A DNA stretch of 64,000 bases. Source: Mitragyna speciosa (Eukaryota; Streptophyta; Magnoliopsida; Gentianales; Rubiaceae). Below the pieces are notes generated by a model that was not told the DNA's origin, did no database searches, and worked only from the letters and a program-made list of their open reading frames with translations. The stretch covers positions 21,289,837 through 21,353,836 of the forward strand of contig CM045556.1 of assembly GCA_024721245.1 (NCBI GenBank). Reading direction: 5' to 3'. Shown here in pieces: positions 11,219-20,728 of the stretch; the first letter of the stretch is position 1, and each line of letters begins with the position of its first letter. Both the position numbers and the translations under genes were made by a program.

Positions 11219-12129
11219 TCTAGAAATTCTGGTCATAATTTTACCTGTATGAAAATCATATTTCTTTTCATTCTTTACACACACAAAAAGGATTCAACCT
11301 ATCATAGACCAAGTCCACGGGAAAGCCAGAGCCTTGTTGGCTCTTTCATCCATCACACCCGTAAACGTGGTCCATTCCAAAAAAATTCCACAAGAAGCAA
11401 TCTGAAATTAAAGACAATAAACAGCTTCCAATATACGAAAATTTTCAACCAAGATAAAAGCTTCCAATATATTAAAATTTTCAACTGAGATCAAATTACA
11501 AAACCAACTGAGTTTTCTAAGTTAAATTTTCAATATATCTCCATCCATTTACAAACCCAAATCTAAATCGGTAAGGTCATCTTTTACCAGAGGAAATCTA
11601 AACTATGGACTAACAAAGTGCTAATCATTTTTTGGCTTCATCTGCAAAATCAGCAGCTGCTTGATCAAAATCACTTATCAGATGGATGTCATCACACAAT
11701 CTTCATGTCTTCAAGGAAATCATCTCCCGATCAACTAAACTCTGTCTGGTTCCCTACAAGAAATATAAGCTTCTTCCAATCTTTTGAAAGTTGCTTGAAG
11801 CTTTAGAAGTTTTGAGCCACCTAACAGGAACAAGCAAGAGGATGATTCTAAAAATAATATGAAATGAAAAATCGTGGAGGAAGAAAATGAAAAAGACTTT
11901 TTGTCATACTACAGTGAAATGTTCTGCAAATTAGAAAAAGAGGAAGAGATTCAAAGAAAATGCCATTTTCCAATTACTCATCTTCCAATGAGATGACAAC
12001 GAGGACTAAAAGACCTTTTATTTCAAATATCTCAAAAGAAAAAATAACTGTGGTATGCTAGGAGCAAAAACTAATATATCCAAATGGTCCTTCATCTAAA
12101 TAAGAATACCCCTAACATGATTTAGAAAG
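11219..12129. other. Intergenic stretch, no recognised gene
   Basis: A ~37-bp direct repeat built on AGCTTCCAATATA...AAAATTTTCAAC occurs at about 11423 and 11459. Around 11630-11810 the minus strand reads KLQATFKRLEEAY and, in another frame, DFDQAAADFADEAKK, which looks like an eroded coding segment that I cannot name. Nothing else is supported. Confidence 0.4.
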
Positions 12130-12132
12130 TAA

Positions 12133-12593
12133 AGGGGCGTTTGGTTTGCAATCGGAAATCGAAATCAGAATTATTCCTCTTAGATTTGGAATGAAGCTGC
12201 CGATTTCAATATATGTGTTTGATTTAATAATTGAAATGGGTATCATTACTATAATTATTGGTTAGTTTGCTAGGAATCAGAATCATACCTGCAAGTTAAC
12301 TGGATGTTCACAAGGACCGTTCTGAAGTCCGCATTCCTGGATCATGCGGACGACATTCGAATGAGGTTCTGGACGTCCGGGTAATCTATGTGGATGTCTA
12401 GACGTGGGAATCATTGTGGAAATTATTGGTGGCTTTTCACCAAAATCAACTAATTTGGTCGGGTTTTGTAAAACCCAAATTTTGGATGTTTGATTTTGAT
12501 TTTCGATTCTAATTCCCGTTTACCAAACAACAATTATGGAGTTGATTCCAATTCCTGATTCTCAATTCCGATATCCTCTCAATAAACGCCCCC
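12133..12593. mobile_element. MITE, PIF/Harbinger (Tourist)-like
   Basis: The 461-bp unit begins AGGGGCGTTTGGTTT and ends with the inverted counterpart AATAAACGCCCCC, flanked by TAA on both sides (12130-12132 and 12594-12596). A 3-bp TAA/TTA duplication and GGGGCGTTTG ends are typical of Tourist-like MITEs. Both arms are rich in variants of GGAATCRGAATYG. The centre (about 12300-12410) is much richer in G and C and has a different word content. It has no coding capacity. Confidence 0.75.
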
Positions 12594-13155
12594 TAAATGT
12601 TCAACTCTTAGCTAACACACGAACCTACAGTGGAAGGGTAAAATGAAAACATTCTTCTCAAAGGGTCAGTTACATCGTCTTAGTAGCCTCTAGCATTCTG
12701 CAACCATCAAAAGGAATCAAAACACAGGTGTAATGGTTAGATACCTCTTATGCAACCTTTTCACACCTCTTATTGCTACAAGTCACTAGAGAGGCAATCT
12801 CCGTTGTTGAGCTTCTAGAGCAGCCATTGCAGTTGCAGCGTCTTTACCCAATTTAGCCATGTTTGACTTGAGCTCTTCAACCTTCATTTCTATAGCTTCC
12901 AGCTTTGCTACTTAATCAGCATGACCATTTGATTCCCTCACTTTAGCCTGTCGTCTGGTAACCACACTAACCTGCTTGGGTCCAAAAAAGAATGTAATCA
13001 TAGACAAAAAAGGATTATGTAGAAAAAGGGTCCACAGTATTCTACAGTAACAAATTTATACATGGCAGGATTCAATTCTCATGATAATGACTAAATGCAA
13101 TTAAGTCACTTGGAAAACATAGGTTACTAAAGGTCATTCTTTTATATCATTAAAA

Positions 13156-13203
13156 GTGAACACTGCTGGTACTTTCAAAAAAAAAAAGTGAACACTGCTG
13201 GTA
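13156..13203. repeat. 16-bp target duplication around a 16-bp poly(A) insert
   Basis: GTGAACACTGCTGGTA occurs at 13156-13171 and 13188-13203. Between the copies is CTTTC followed by eleven A residues. A long duplication with an A-tail is the signature of LINE-driven retroposition; this would be an extremely truncated insert. Confidence 0.6.
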
Positions 13204-13216
13204 AAGCCATCAAGAT

Positions 13217-14526
13217 CATGGTTCAGCCGAATCATCACCAAAACAGAAGATTCCGGTCCGAAACCATTTCAATTCTATTCAAAGACACATACTCGCCGAG
13301 AATTCGCTCGCTCAGACTCAGTCAACTCGGATCGAGTCATCGTCTGAGTCGAAAAAAACGGACGAGTCACAGCCGATTTAGTCGAGTGAACTCGGACCCA
13401 ACCCAACTTTTCAAAGGGACAGGGCAGCAAATGAGGGAATCCGAGGAGAGGAATGCAGGCATGACCTATTTTATCAATAGCCAGACTTTCTCAAAGAGGA
13501 ATTGGCAGCCATACTTGCAAGCTAAGAGAACCAACCTCATCCAATCCTCAGATGGAGAAATCATGGATATTTATTCTTCCTTACTCTAAGAGCTCCGGCG
13601 AGCTACAGAGATTCAAAATACTTGGACATTGAGCTTACTCATCAAATGGATATGATAATAAAGAGAATTTTATCTACCTTTTCTAGAGAAGCCTGCTGCT
13701 TCATGGTTCGGGATAATCAGCAAAAGAAGAATAGAGACATTTGGTTTGGTGGTCCAAAATGGAAGGATGAGAAAAGGTGCAATCTGGAATTGGCAAAGGA
13801 GCATCAGTAGAAAAGTAGGGCTGTCGTTAAGAACCAGAGAGATAGGGACTGGCAACAAGAGATACGCTTATGAATTTTGGAAAATGAATATCCAGAGGAT
13901 TGTTTTGATTTGGAATATGTTGACGCTCAAGCCTTTAGTCAACCTCACACTCTGGATAAGTTGTTTTGAGTCTCTGGGCCAACTCTAGAATGGTGTGTGA
14001 GTTTTAAGAATTAGATGGCATATGCTAGGCCCGTCCTGGGGGACGTCTTCAATTGGGCTTTTCCATGACCTAGTTCTAGAATTGGAAGATGGGTTTGGTT
14101 TTTGTTTTTTTTTTTTTTTTTTTTTTTTTTTTTGTTCGATTTTATTCATTTAAAAAAAAAAAAAAAGAAAGGGCAGACGGGGAATTTCGGGGTTTTGAGT
14201 TAAAGCAATTTACGTAATCGGTTTTCCAACTTTCGTGGACTCAGAAAAAGATAGACAAAGAGTAATACTATAGCTCAAAAAAGGTAAAAAATAAATGAAG
14301 AATTTTTGGTAAAGATAATACATTCTAGAAATTTTTTTTACTAATTTTTTGATTATTTTTGTTTAGCATTTTTTTTTTTATATCTTGAATGATTATTTAT
14401 AATTTTTAGAATCTAAGTTATTTTAAAATATTCGTCTCGCTGAGATCGTGGTTGCCGTACCAAAACTGATGAAGAATAGAACGGTACACTTTGCAATCGT
14501 GACCGAGACCGCGACTTTGAACCATG
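13217..14526. mobile_element. CATGGTTCA-TIR element, copy A (8-bp target duplication)
   Basis: The element starts CATGGTTCAGCC and ends GACTTTGAACCATG. It is flanked by a perfect 8-bp direct repeat ATCAAGAT (13209-13216 and 14527-14534). An 8-bp duplication suggests a hAT-type transposase, though the TIR is not a textbook hAT end. The left arm is packed with ACTCGG/CCGAGT words; the right arm reads (reverse complement) GGTTCAAAGTCGCGGTCTCGG. Copy B at 28661-35164 has the same arms in the opposite orientation. Long A and T runs lie at 14107-14166. No transposase is present, so it is non-autonomous. Confidence 0.8.
13600..14080 (+). other. Eroded coding-like segment inside copy A
   Basis: A plus-strand reading with stops includes DIELTHQMDMIIKRILSTFS, KNRDIWFGGPKWKDEKR, then in another frame LENEYPEDCFDLEYVDAQAF and EWCVSFKN...AYARPVLGDVFNW. 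It reads like an old protein-coding fragment, but I do not recognise the family. The corresponding interior of copy B is different, so it may be a captured host fragment. Confidence 0.35.
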
Positions 14527-15360
14527 ATCAAGATCCATGAAACTAAATTTGTTAGATAGAAGAATCAACTATATCAAGTCTGCTGAGTCTAATTTCATGT
14601 TACCTGAGCTTCAACTTCTTGTCTCACTCTATCAGAACAAGGAGCAAGCTGCCGAGCATCCTTCAGTGGATTTCCCACTGCCATTGCTCTCAGTGGCTCA
14701 GTAACCTATATATGAAAAATCATTAATAATAGGAAAACTACTAAAAGTTAACAGTTGCCATTGATAATGCGAAGAAAGCAACACTGGATACAATCTCAAG
14801 AAAGGTCTTACTAATAAACAACTCATGAATATAAAAATCGCCTCAAACTTCTGTGCCAAACGTTTTCAACTAGTTACCACATTCCTTTTCAATTTGAGCA
14901 CGCGCTCTACTGTAACTCAATGTGACTTTGGATAAAGTACTACCACTGGTACATGCGTTTTCAGCACCATATTTTCAGCTCTCTTCTGATGACTTTGGTA
15001 CCTTTAAGAGGAAATGAATCATTGATAGGATAAATAACAGGGTGCCAATCATCCAAGGAAAGAGAATATTATTTAGCAACTAACCGATTTCAACTTGCTT
15101 TGACCCAGTAACATTATAACCTTCCACACCTCAGACATATCCCTTTAAAAGTTCTGGTTAGCAGGAAAAGATGCATAGGTCGAGAAAAAAACAGATTAAT
15201 AGGAGCATAAATGAACGGAACTTGAAAAAATCAACCTTCCTAGCACGCGTAGAGATACGAAGTTTATCAAGTTTTTGATGCTGCTGGGTTCTACATCTTC
15301 AGTTACGGCATTTTTCTGAACGCCAAGTCCACCGGCAAACTGTTTAAGCAAAGCCTATAG

Positions 15361-15765
15361 AGCAAGAAAAATTATAAGCAAACTTTTGTAGAAACGAACA
15401 ACAAGCAAAATGTGCAAATAGAATATTTTCTGATTACGCATTCAAAAGCCAAAAGCAAAAAGTGCTGATAGATAATAAGTGTGATGATTTATTGACTTCA
15501 AGCTTATGCAACATCTTCACAACTGCACTCTTTTCCTCTTCAAATAACACGATTAGCAGTACAACCATACCTGTAGATTCACATACCAATTAGCAACACA
15601 GTGATACCTGCATCACCTTTTTCAACGAAGATAGTTTCATCTTCACCTGCATTATACAATCCTCAGCTAAGCCAAATAAAACCAAATAAAAATAGCAACC
15701 TTAATTATTAAACTTTTACTGCATTTTAAAGCCGTAAGCCACATAATTCCAAAAGGAAGACTAAA
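15361..15765. other. Spacer between SH3P pseudogene and MULE
   Basis: No recognised gene. Around 15600-15655 the minus strand has a short open segment GEDETIFVEKGDAG, which could be a further decayed exon of the SH3P-like copy, but it does not match the part of that family I know. The MULE target duplication closes the stretch. Confidence 0.35.
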
Positions 15766-15875
15766 GAGTTAATTCCAAATTTGGGTTGATTTTGAAAATT
15801 TGTCTACAATTAGGATGATTTTGAGGGGTGATTCTGATTTTGTGAACATCGCATTTTGAAAATGCGTTATTGGAG
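15766..15875. repeat. Left terminal inverted repeat of the MULE
   Basis: It aligns with the reverse complement of 26095-26204: shared words include GTTAAT-CCAA, TTTTGAAAAT-TGTCTACAA and GATGATTTTGA. Its inner end holds the palindrome CGCATTTTGAAAATGCG (about 15850-15866). Confidence 0.88.
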
Positions 15876-15954
15876 TTTTGTCTGACAATTTGGCAAAACA
15901 AAAACGGAAGTCAAGGTTAACGAAACGGAAACGAAACGGAAATCAAGATTAACG

Positions 15955-18065
15955 ATCTGACAACGCATTTTGGAAATGCGCTGTCAATTGACAATGCATT
16001 TCCGAAATGCATTGTCTGTGCATAAACCTCAAAAAGAATGAAACAACGCACATCCACAGACAACGCATTTCGGAAATGCGTTGTCCGTTGATTTCTTCTT
16101 TTGCCGTTCTTTGATTTTTTTTTTCCATTCACAAATCCTTTTCTCTCTATCTAAAGCTCCCAAAGAAATGATCTACCAAAAATATTAATTTGTATTCCTT
16201 TCTTAATTAAAAAGCCTTATCATCTATTTTTTTTAATTTATATTTTTTGCCAGATTATTGAAAGAGTGTTGAAAATTTTAATTTTGCTCTTATTTTACTC
16301 ATTGTAAATTATAAGACTTAAACAAACTTTAAATCTTTTGTACCATGATAACTTATAATTAGTTATTTTTTTAACGTTTATGTCTATTTTGTATTTTTTA
16401 AGGTATATTTTTTGTATTTAGGATTCAAAATTTTAGCACTTAAAGTGATGAATTTGGATATATCATTATAGGGATTTAAAATATAGGATTAAGAATTATG
16501 TTTATATTCGATCTTAAGGTTTAGGATATGTTAGAATATTAAGTTTTATATACATTGAGCTTAGCGTAAATAAGGTTTTGACAACGCATTTTGGAAATGC
16601 AGTTGTCAATTGACAAAGCATTTCCAAAATGTAGTTTTCCGTTCATTTCTTTTTTTGGGTTCTTTGATTTCTTTTTTTTTTTTTCATTCAAAGAAATCCT
16701 TTTCTCTCCATCTAAAACTCCACTGAGCAAATGATCTACCAAAAATGCATTTCCAAAATGCGTTTTCCGTTCATTTCCTTTTTTTTCGGTTCTTTGATTT
16801 CTTTTTTTTTTTTCATTCAAAGGGATCCTTTTCTCTCCATCTAAAACTCCACGAAGAAAATGAAATGATCTACCAAAAATGCGTTTCCAAAATGCGTTTT
16901 CCGTTCATTTCTTTTTGTCCGGTTCTTTGATTTCTTTTTTTTTTTTTCATTCAAAGGAATCCTTTTTTCTCCATCTAAAACTCCCCAAAGAAATGATCTA
17001 CTAAAAATATTAATTTGTATTCCTTTCTTAATTAAAAAGCCTTATCATCCATTTTTTTAATTTACATTTTTTGCCAGATTGTTGAAAGAATGTTGAAAAT
17101 TTTAATTTTGCTCTTATTTTACTCATTGTAAATTATAGGACTTAAACAAAATTTAAATCTTTTGTACCATGATAACTTATAATTAGTTATTTTTTTAACG
17201 TTTATGTATATTTTGTATTTTTTAAGGTATATTTTTTGTATTTAGGATTCAAAATTTTGCACTTAAAGTGATGAATTTGGATATATCATTATAGGGTTTA
17301 AAATATAGGATTAAGAATTATGTTATATTCGATCTTAAGGTTTAGGATATGTTAGAATATTAAGTTTTATATACATTGAGCTTAGCGTAAATAAGGTTTT
17401 GACAACGCATTTTGGAAATGCGTTGTCAATTGACAACGCATTTCCAAAATGTGTTTTCCGTTCATTTCTTTTTTTGGGTTCTTTGATTTCTTTTTTTTTT
17501 CATTCAAAGAAATCCTTTTCTCTCCATCTAAAACTCCACGAGCAAATGATCTACCAAAAATGCATTTCCAAAATGCGTTTTCCGTTCATTTCCTTTTTTT
17601 TCGGTTCTTTGATTTCTTTTTTTTTTTTTCATTCAAAGGGACCCTTTTCTCTCCATCCAAAACTTCACGAAGAAATGATCTACCAAAAATGCGTTTCCAA
17701 AATGCGTTTTCCATTCATTTCTTTTTTTTCGGTTCTTTGATTTCTTTTTTTTTTTTTCATTCAAAGGGATCCTTTTCTCTCCATCTAAAACTCCACGAAA
17801 AAATGATGATCTACCAAAAATATTAATTTGTATTCCTTTCTTAATTAAAAAGCCTTATCATCCTTTTTTTATAATTTAAGTTTTTTACCAGATTGTAGAA
17901 AGAGTGTTGAAAATTTTAATTTTGCTCTTATTTCGCTCATTGTAAATTATAGGACTTAAACAAAATTTAAATTTTTTGTACCATTATAACTTATAATTAT
18001 GTTATATTCGATCTTAAGGTTTAGGATATGTTAGAATATTAAGTTTTATATACGTTGAGTTTAGC
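15955..18065. repeat. MULE left arm: three ~0.82-kb tandem units with palindromes and subrepeats
   Basis: The word AATATTAATTTGTATTCC recurs at 16181, 17006 and 17819, giving units of about 825 and 813 bp and a third truncated near 18065. Each of the first two contains an AT-rich part ending GCTTAGCGTAAATAAGG, a palindrome module (GACAACGCATTTTGGAAATG...TTGTC followed by AATT and its complement, at about 16578 and 17400), then three ~130-bp subrepeats of GCATTTCCAAAATGCGTTTTCC plus a T-rich and CTCTCCATCTAAAACTCC part. Further palindromes lie at 15960-16018 and 16060-16085. The open frames here are products of the repeats and not genes. Confidence 0.88.
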
Positions 18066-18142
18066 GTAAATAAATTTACGAATGAATAATGGTAAAGTAT
18101 AAAAATTAGATATAATGAGGAATATAATACAAAAATCGAGAT

Positions 18143-20490
18143 CTAGTGCGGTGCTCCCAATGTGCCATGAGTCCCACATCTTGGAGGCCTACGAATTCTA
18201 CGAGTTCTACGCGGTGCATCTACAGGTATCTGTCGGGATTCTAATTCTTGCATAATGTCCTCAGCCTGTGAACTAAAACCTCCAAAGGGCACTGGTGAGG
18301 TCGAAATACCTGTAGTAGAAACTCGTGGCATGTATGACTCACTATATGAAGCGAAAGGGAAAGTAGCCGAATCTTGAGTCGACACATAATAAGGCGGGGT
18401 AAAAGGGCACGACGTACTAGGTGGCTGTGACGAGCCTTCACCGTGATAATATGACTGGGATGCACCATATGGAGTCGCTTGGGATGGACCTTCATCATGG
18501 TACGACTGAGATACATCATAAGGAGCCGCCTGGGATGGACCTTCACCAGTCGGCCAAGATGGACCTTCAGTCGGATCCATATGTCGAACACGGCGACGAC
18601 GTCCTCCACCATGCTGGCTTCCTCGAACATTCCGGGGAGTCCTTTGAATTCGGCGAGCATCTACATGACCCTCAGCAACGTGAATAGGCAACGGTGGAGG
18701 ACGATGTGAAAGGCGACTTAATTCTCCAGCCCCACGAAGTGCGTCATATGTCATATTTCGCATGATGCCCCAAACCTCAGCAGCTGCAGGCTCAGCATCT
18801 GGCAAGCTATCGACGGACAGGTAATGCATGCGTAATACCATGTCAGACTGTAAAAAAAAAAAAATGAAGAGTTAGATGCAATGTTTTTTAAGAAAATATT
18901 TTTGTAGGCATAGAATAAAGAAAATATTCTTGAATAACTTACCATATAATTCTCTCTTGAACCATCACCTTGATAACCCTCAGGTTGAGCAGGTCGGCGA
19001 CTAGGATTAGAGACGTATAATACTGTCCTCTCTCGATACCAGCGTAAGTACTCATGAGATGGATATCTAGTATCCACTGCTGGACTACCTGTAAATACAG
19101 TGTTATGGCGTCCCATCCATGAATTGATAAACTGTCGGTGTGTGATAGTCCAATCATTATTAGTTCGACCTCGTCGGTCTATTAAGTGCAACTGAGGCTG
19201 CATATCCATAAGCATCGACATGGGTATAAGTCTGCTCCAACCCAAACTGTCGTGAAACCCTATGTGGTAAATGAGCCTCCACAAACTCCCAACAAATCAA
19301 ATATGTTACTGACTGCCATATGCTACGACCAGCAGTGCAGTAATCTGGAAGCGTCGAAAGCACATTAGAGTACGGTTGCCAAACGAACTGCAAACGATGC
19401 AATGAGAACTAAGTAATGACAATTTTATGAAATATTTGAATCAAAGATATATTAAAACTTTTAAAATAAAATTTTATACCTCCTCTGGTCGCAAGCTGTC
19501 AAGCTGATCACGAAACACCGATAATACATGCGTAGAAACCCTGTGAACATCAAACTGGACATCCCACCTAAAAAAATTTACTAAAACTAAGATAAAGTTA
19601 TAAAAATATTTAAATTGATCATGATAGACGAAATATAATTTTTCTTACCTGGATCCATAAGGTCCACGATGATCTGTGGAAGGTAATAGACGATCTGGCC
19701 GGATAGTGGGTAGTCGCTCCCATGCCCACAACTGCAACAGCACCAGTGCGCCAGTAATCTCCTGCGCCATATATGACGTGGCATCACACATGCAACGGTA
19801 TAATGTAGCTAGAACGGCTGAACCCCAACTATATCGTCTAGCAGACTCTAAATCCCCAAGAAATGATAGTAATCGTAACTGTACTAATGCACCTGATTTG
19901 TCAGATAATAAGTGTCCACCTAATAGGAACATGATGTAAATACGGGCGCGCTGTCTGCAATCTTCCTCAGAAGCATCATCTGGCAAGTGTCTCTTAAGTG
20001 CAGTCTCTAAGCACCGGATTCTCAGTCTAACTCCTACAATGTCTGATGTATCTGGAGTAATACCCAGTAACTCCTGACACAAATAAGTCCAATCACGAAT
20101 AGAGCGTTGCTCATCTATCCCAATTATTGGCTCACCATCAACGGGTAGACCCCAGAGGACCTCAATATCCTGCAATGTGATAGTCGCCTCTCCAATAGGC
20201 AAGTGAAAAGTGTGGGTCTCTGGTCGCCAACGCTCAACTAAAGCAGTCACCAGTGCATGGTCAATCCTAATATTTCCGCACAATAGTACACCTTCAAATC
20301 CAGCTAGACGAATATAATACATGACACGATCTGGGACAGGCAAGTGATGCCACAATCGACCGTCACATCGTCTACAAAGTAACTGTTTGTCTTCAATCGT
20401 TCCATCAAATATGGCACGTGCACGATGCTGAGTCTCAGGCTGTATGATCTCATGAATGTATGGTCCCGGATGTGGATAATGTGACTCCAT
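18143..20490 (-). pseudogene. Plant mobile domain (PMD) protein, four exons, one frameshift
   Basis: Start ATG at 20490. Exons on the minus strand: 20490-19649, 19567-19480, 19387-18943 and 18847-18143; all introns are GT...AG, and the phases agree. Exon 1 has the PMD hallmark ERWRPETHTFHLPIGEATIT, then LQDIEVLWGLPVDGEPI and RIYIMFLLGGHLLSDKSG; exon 3 has FVWQPYSNVL and HLPHRVSRQFGLEQ. Near 19225 one extra base shifts the frame before LHLIDRRGRTNNDW; otherwise the ~690-residue protein is open. Exon 4 contains a proline/serine/tyrosine tail with three imperfect ~18-residue repeats beginning GEGPSQ/DEGPSQ and an arginine-rich block. PMDs occur in host silencing proteins (MAIN, MAIL1) and in transposons; here it is transposon cargo. 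The single frameshift could be a sequencing error. Confidence 0.88.
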
Positions 20491-20728
20491 TAGAAACTCA
20501 ATAATCTACAAAGAAACCAAATATTAAAATTTCATAGATATGTATATGATACCAAAATGAATAGCACCGAAATATTATTGTCCATGTTCGAAAGTTAGAA
20601 AAAAAAATCAAAGTAAAATTCGTAAACACTTTATGAATATTATAATCTAATATGAACAACAACAACAAAAATTATAGAAAAAAACACAATTCGTTACACA
20701 TACAATGTAAATTGTATTGAAAATAATA

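Larger units (their letters stand above)
12784..15360 (-). pseudogene. SH3P-like (BAR domain) protein pseudogene
   Basis: Minus-strand exons match the plant SH3 domain-containing proteins SH3P1-3, which act in clathrin-mediated trafficking and autophagy. In order: 15350-15237 (ALLKQFAGG, then after a frameshift QHQKLDKLRISTRARK), about 15160-15082 (GYNVTGSKQVEIG, frameshifted), 15005-14878 (KYGAENACTSGSTLSK and SRARAQIEKE), 14705-14604 (VTEPLRAMAVGNPLKDARQL) and 12971-12784 (VSVVTRRQAKVRE ... LKSNMAKLGKDAATAMAALE). Several exons retain AG/GT borders, so the copy arose from a spliced-type gene by DNA duplication and not by retroposition. It is dead: several frameshifts, and a TAA inside the last exon after NGHAD. 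The C-terminal SH3 domain is not seen. The intron before the last exon holds the TIR element at 13217-14526. Confidence 0.85.

Noticed and set aside
16539..17826. Open frames of 90-125 residues rich in Phe/Lys in the MULE left arm
   Set aside because: They arise from T-run-containing tandem repeats and have no domain or start context.
18421..18709. Plus-strand open frames opposite PMD exon 4
   Set aside because: They are antisense shadows of the GC-rich repeat tail of the PMD gene; the minus frame has the domain matches and splice sites.
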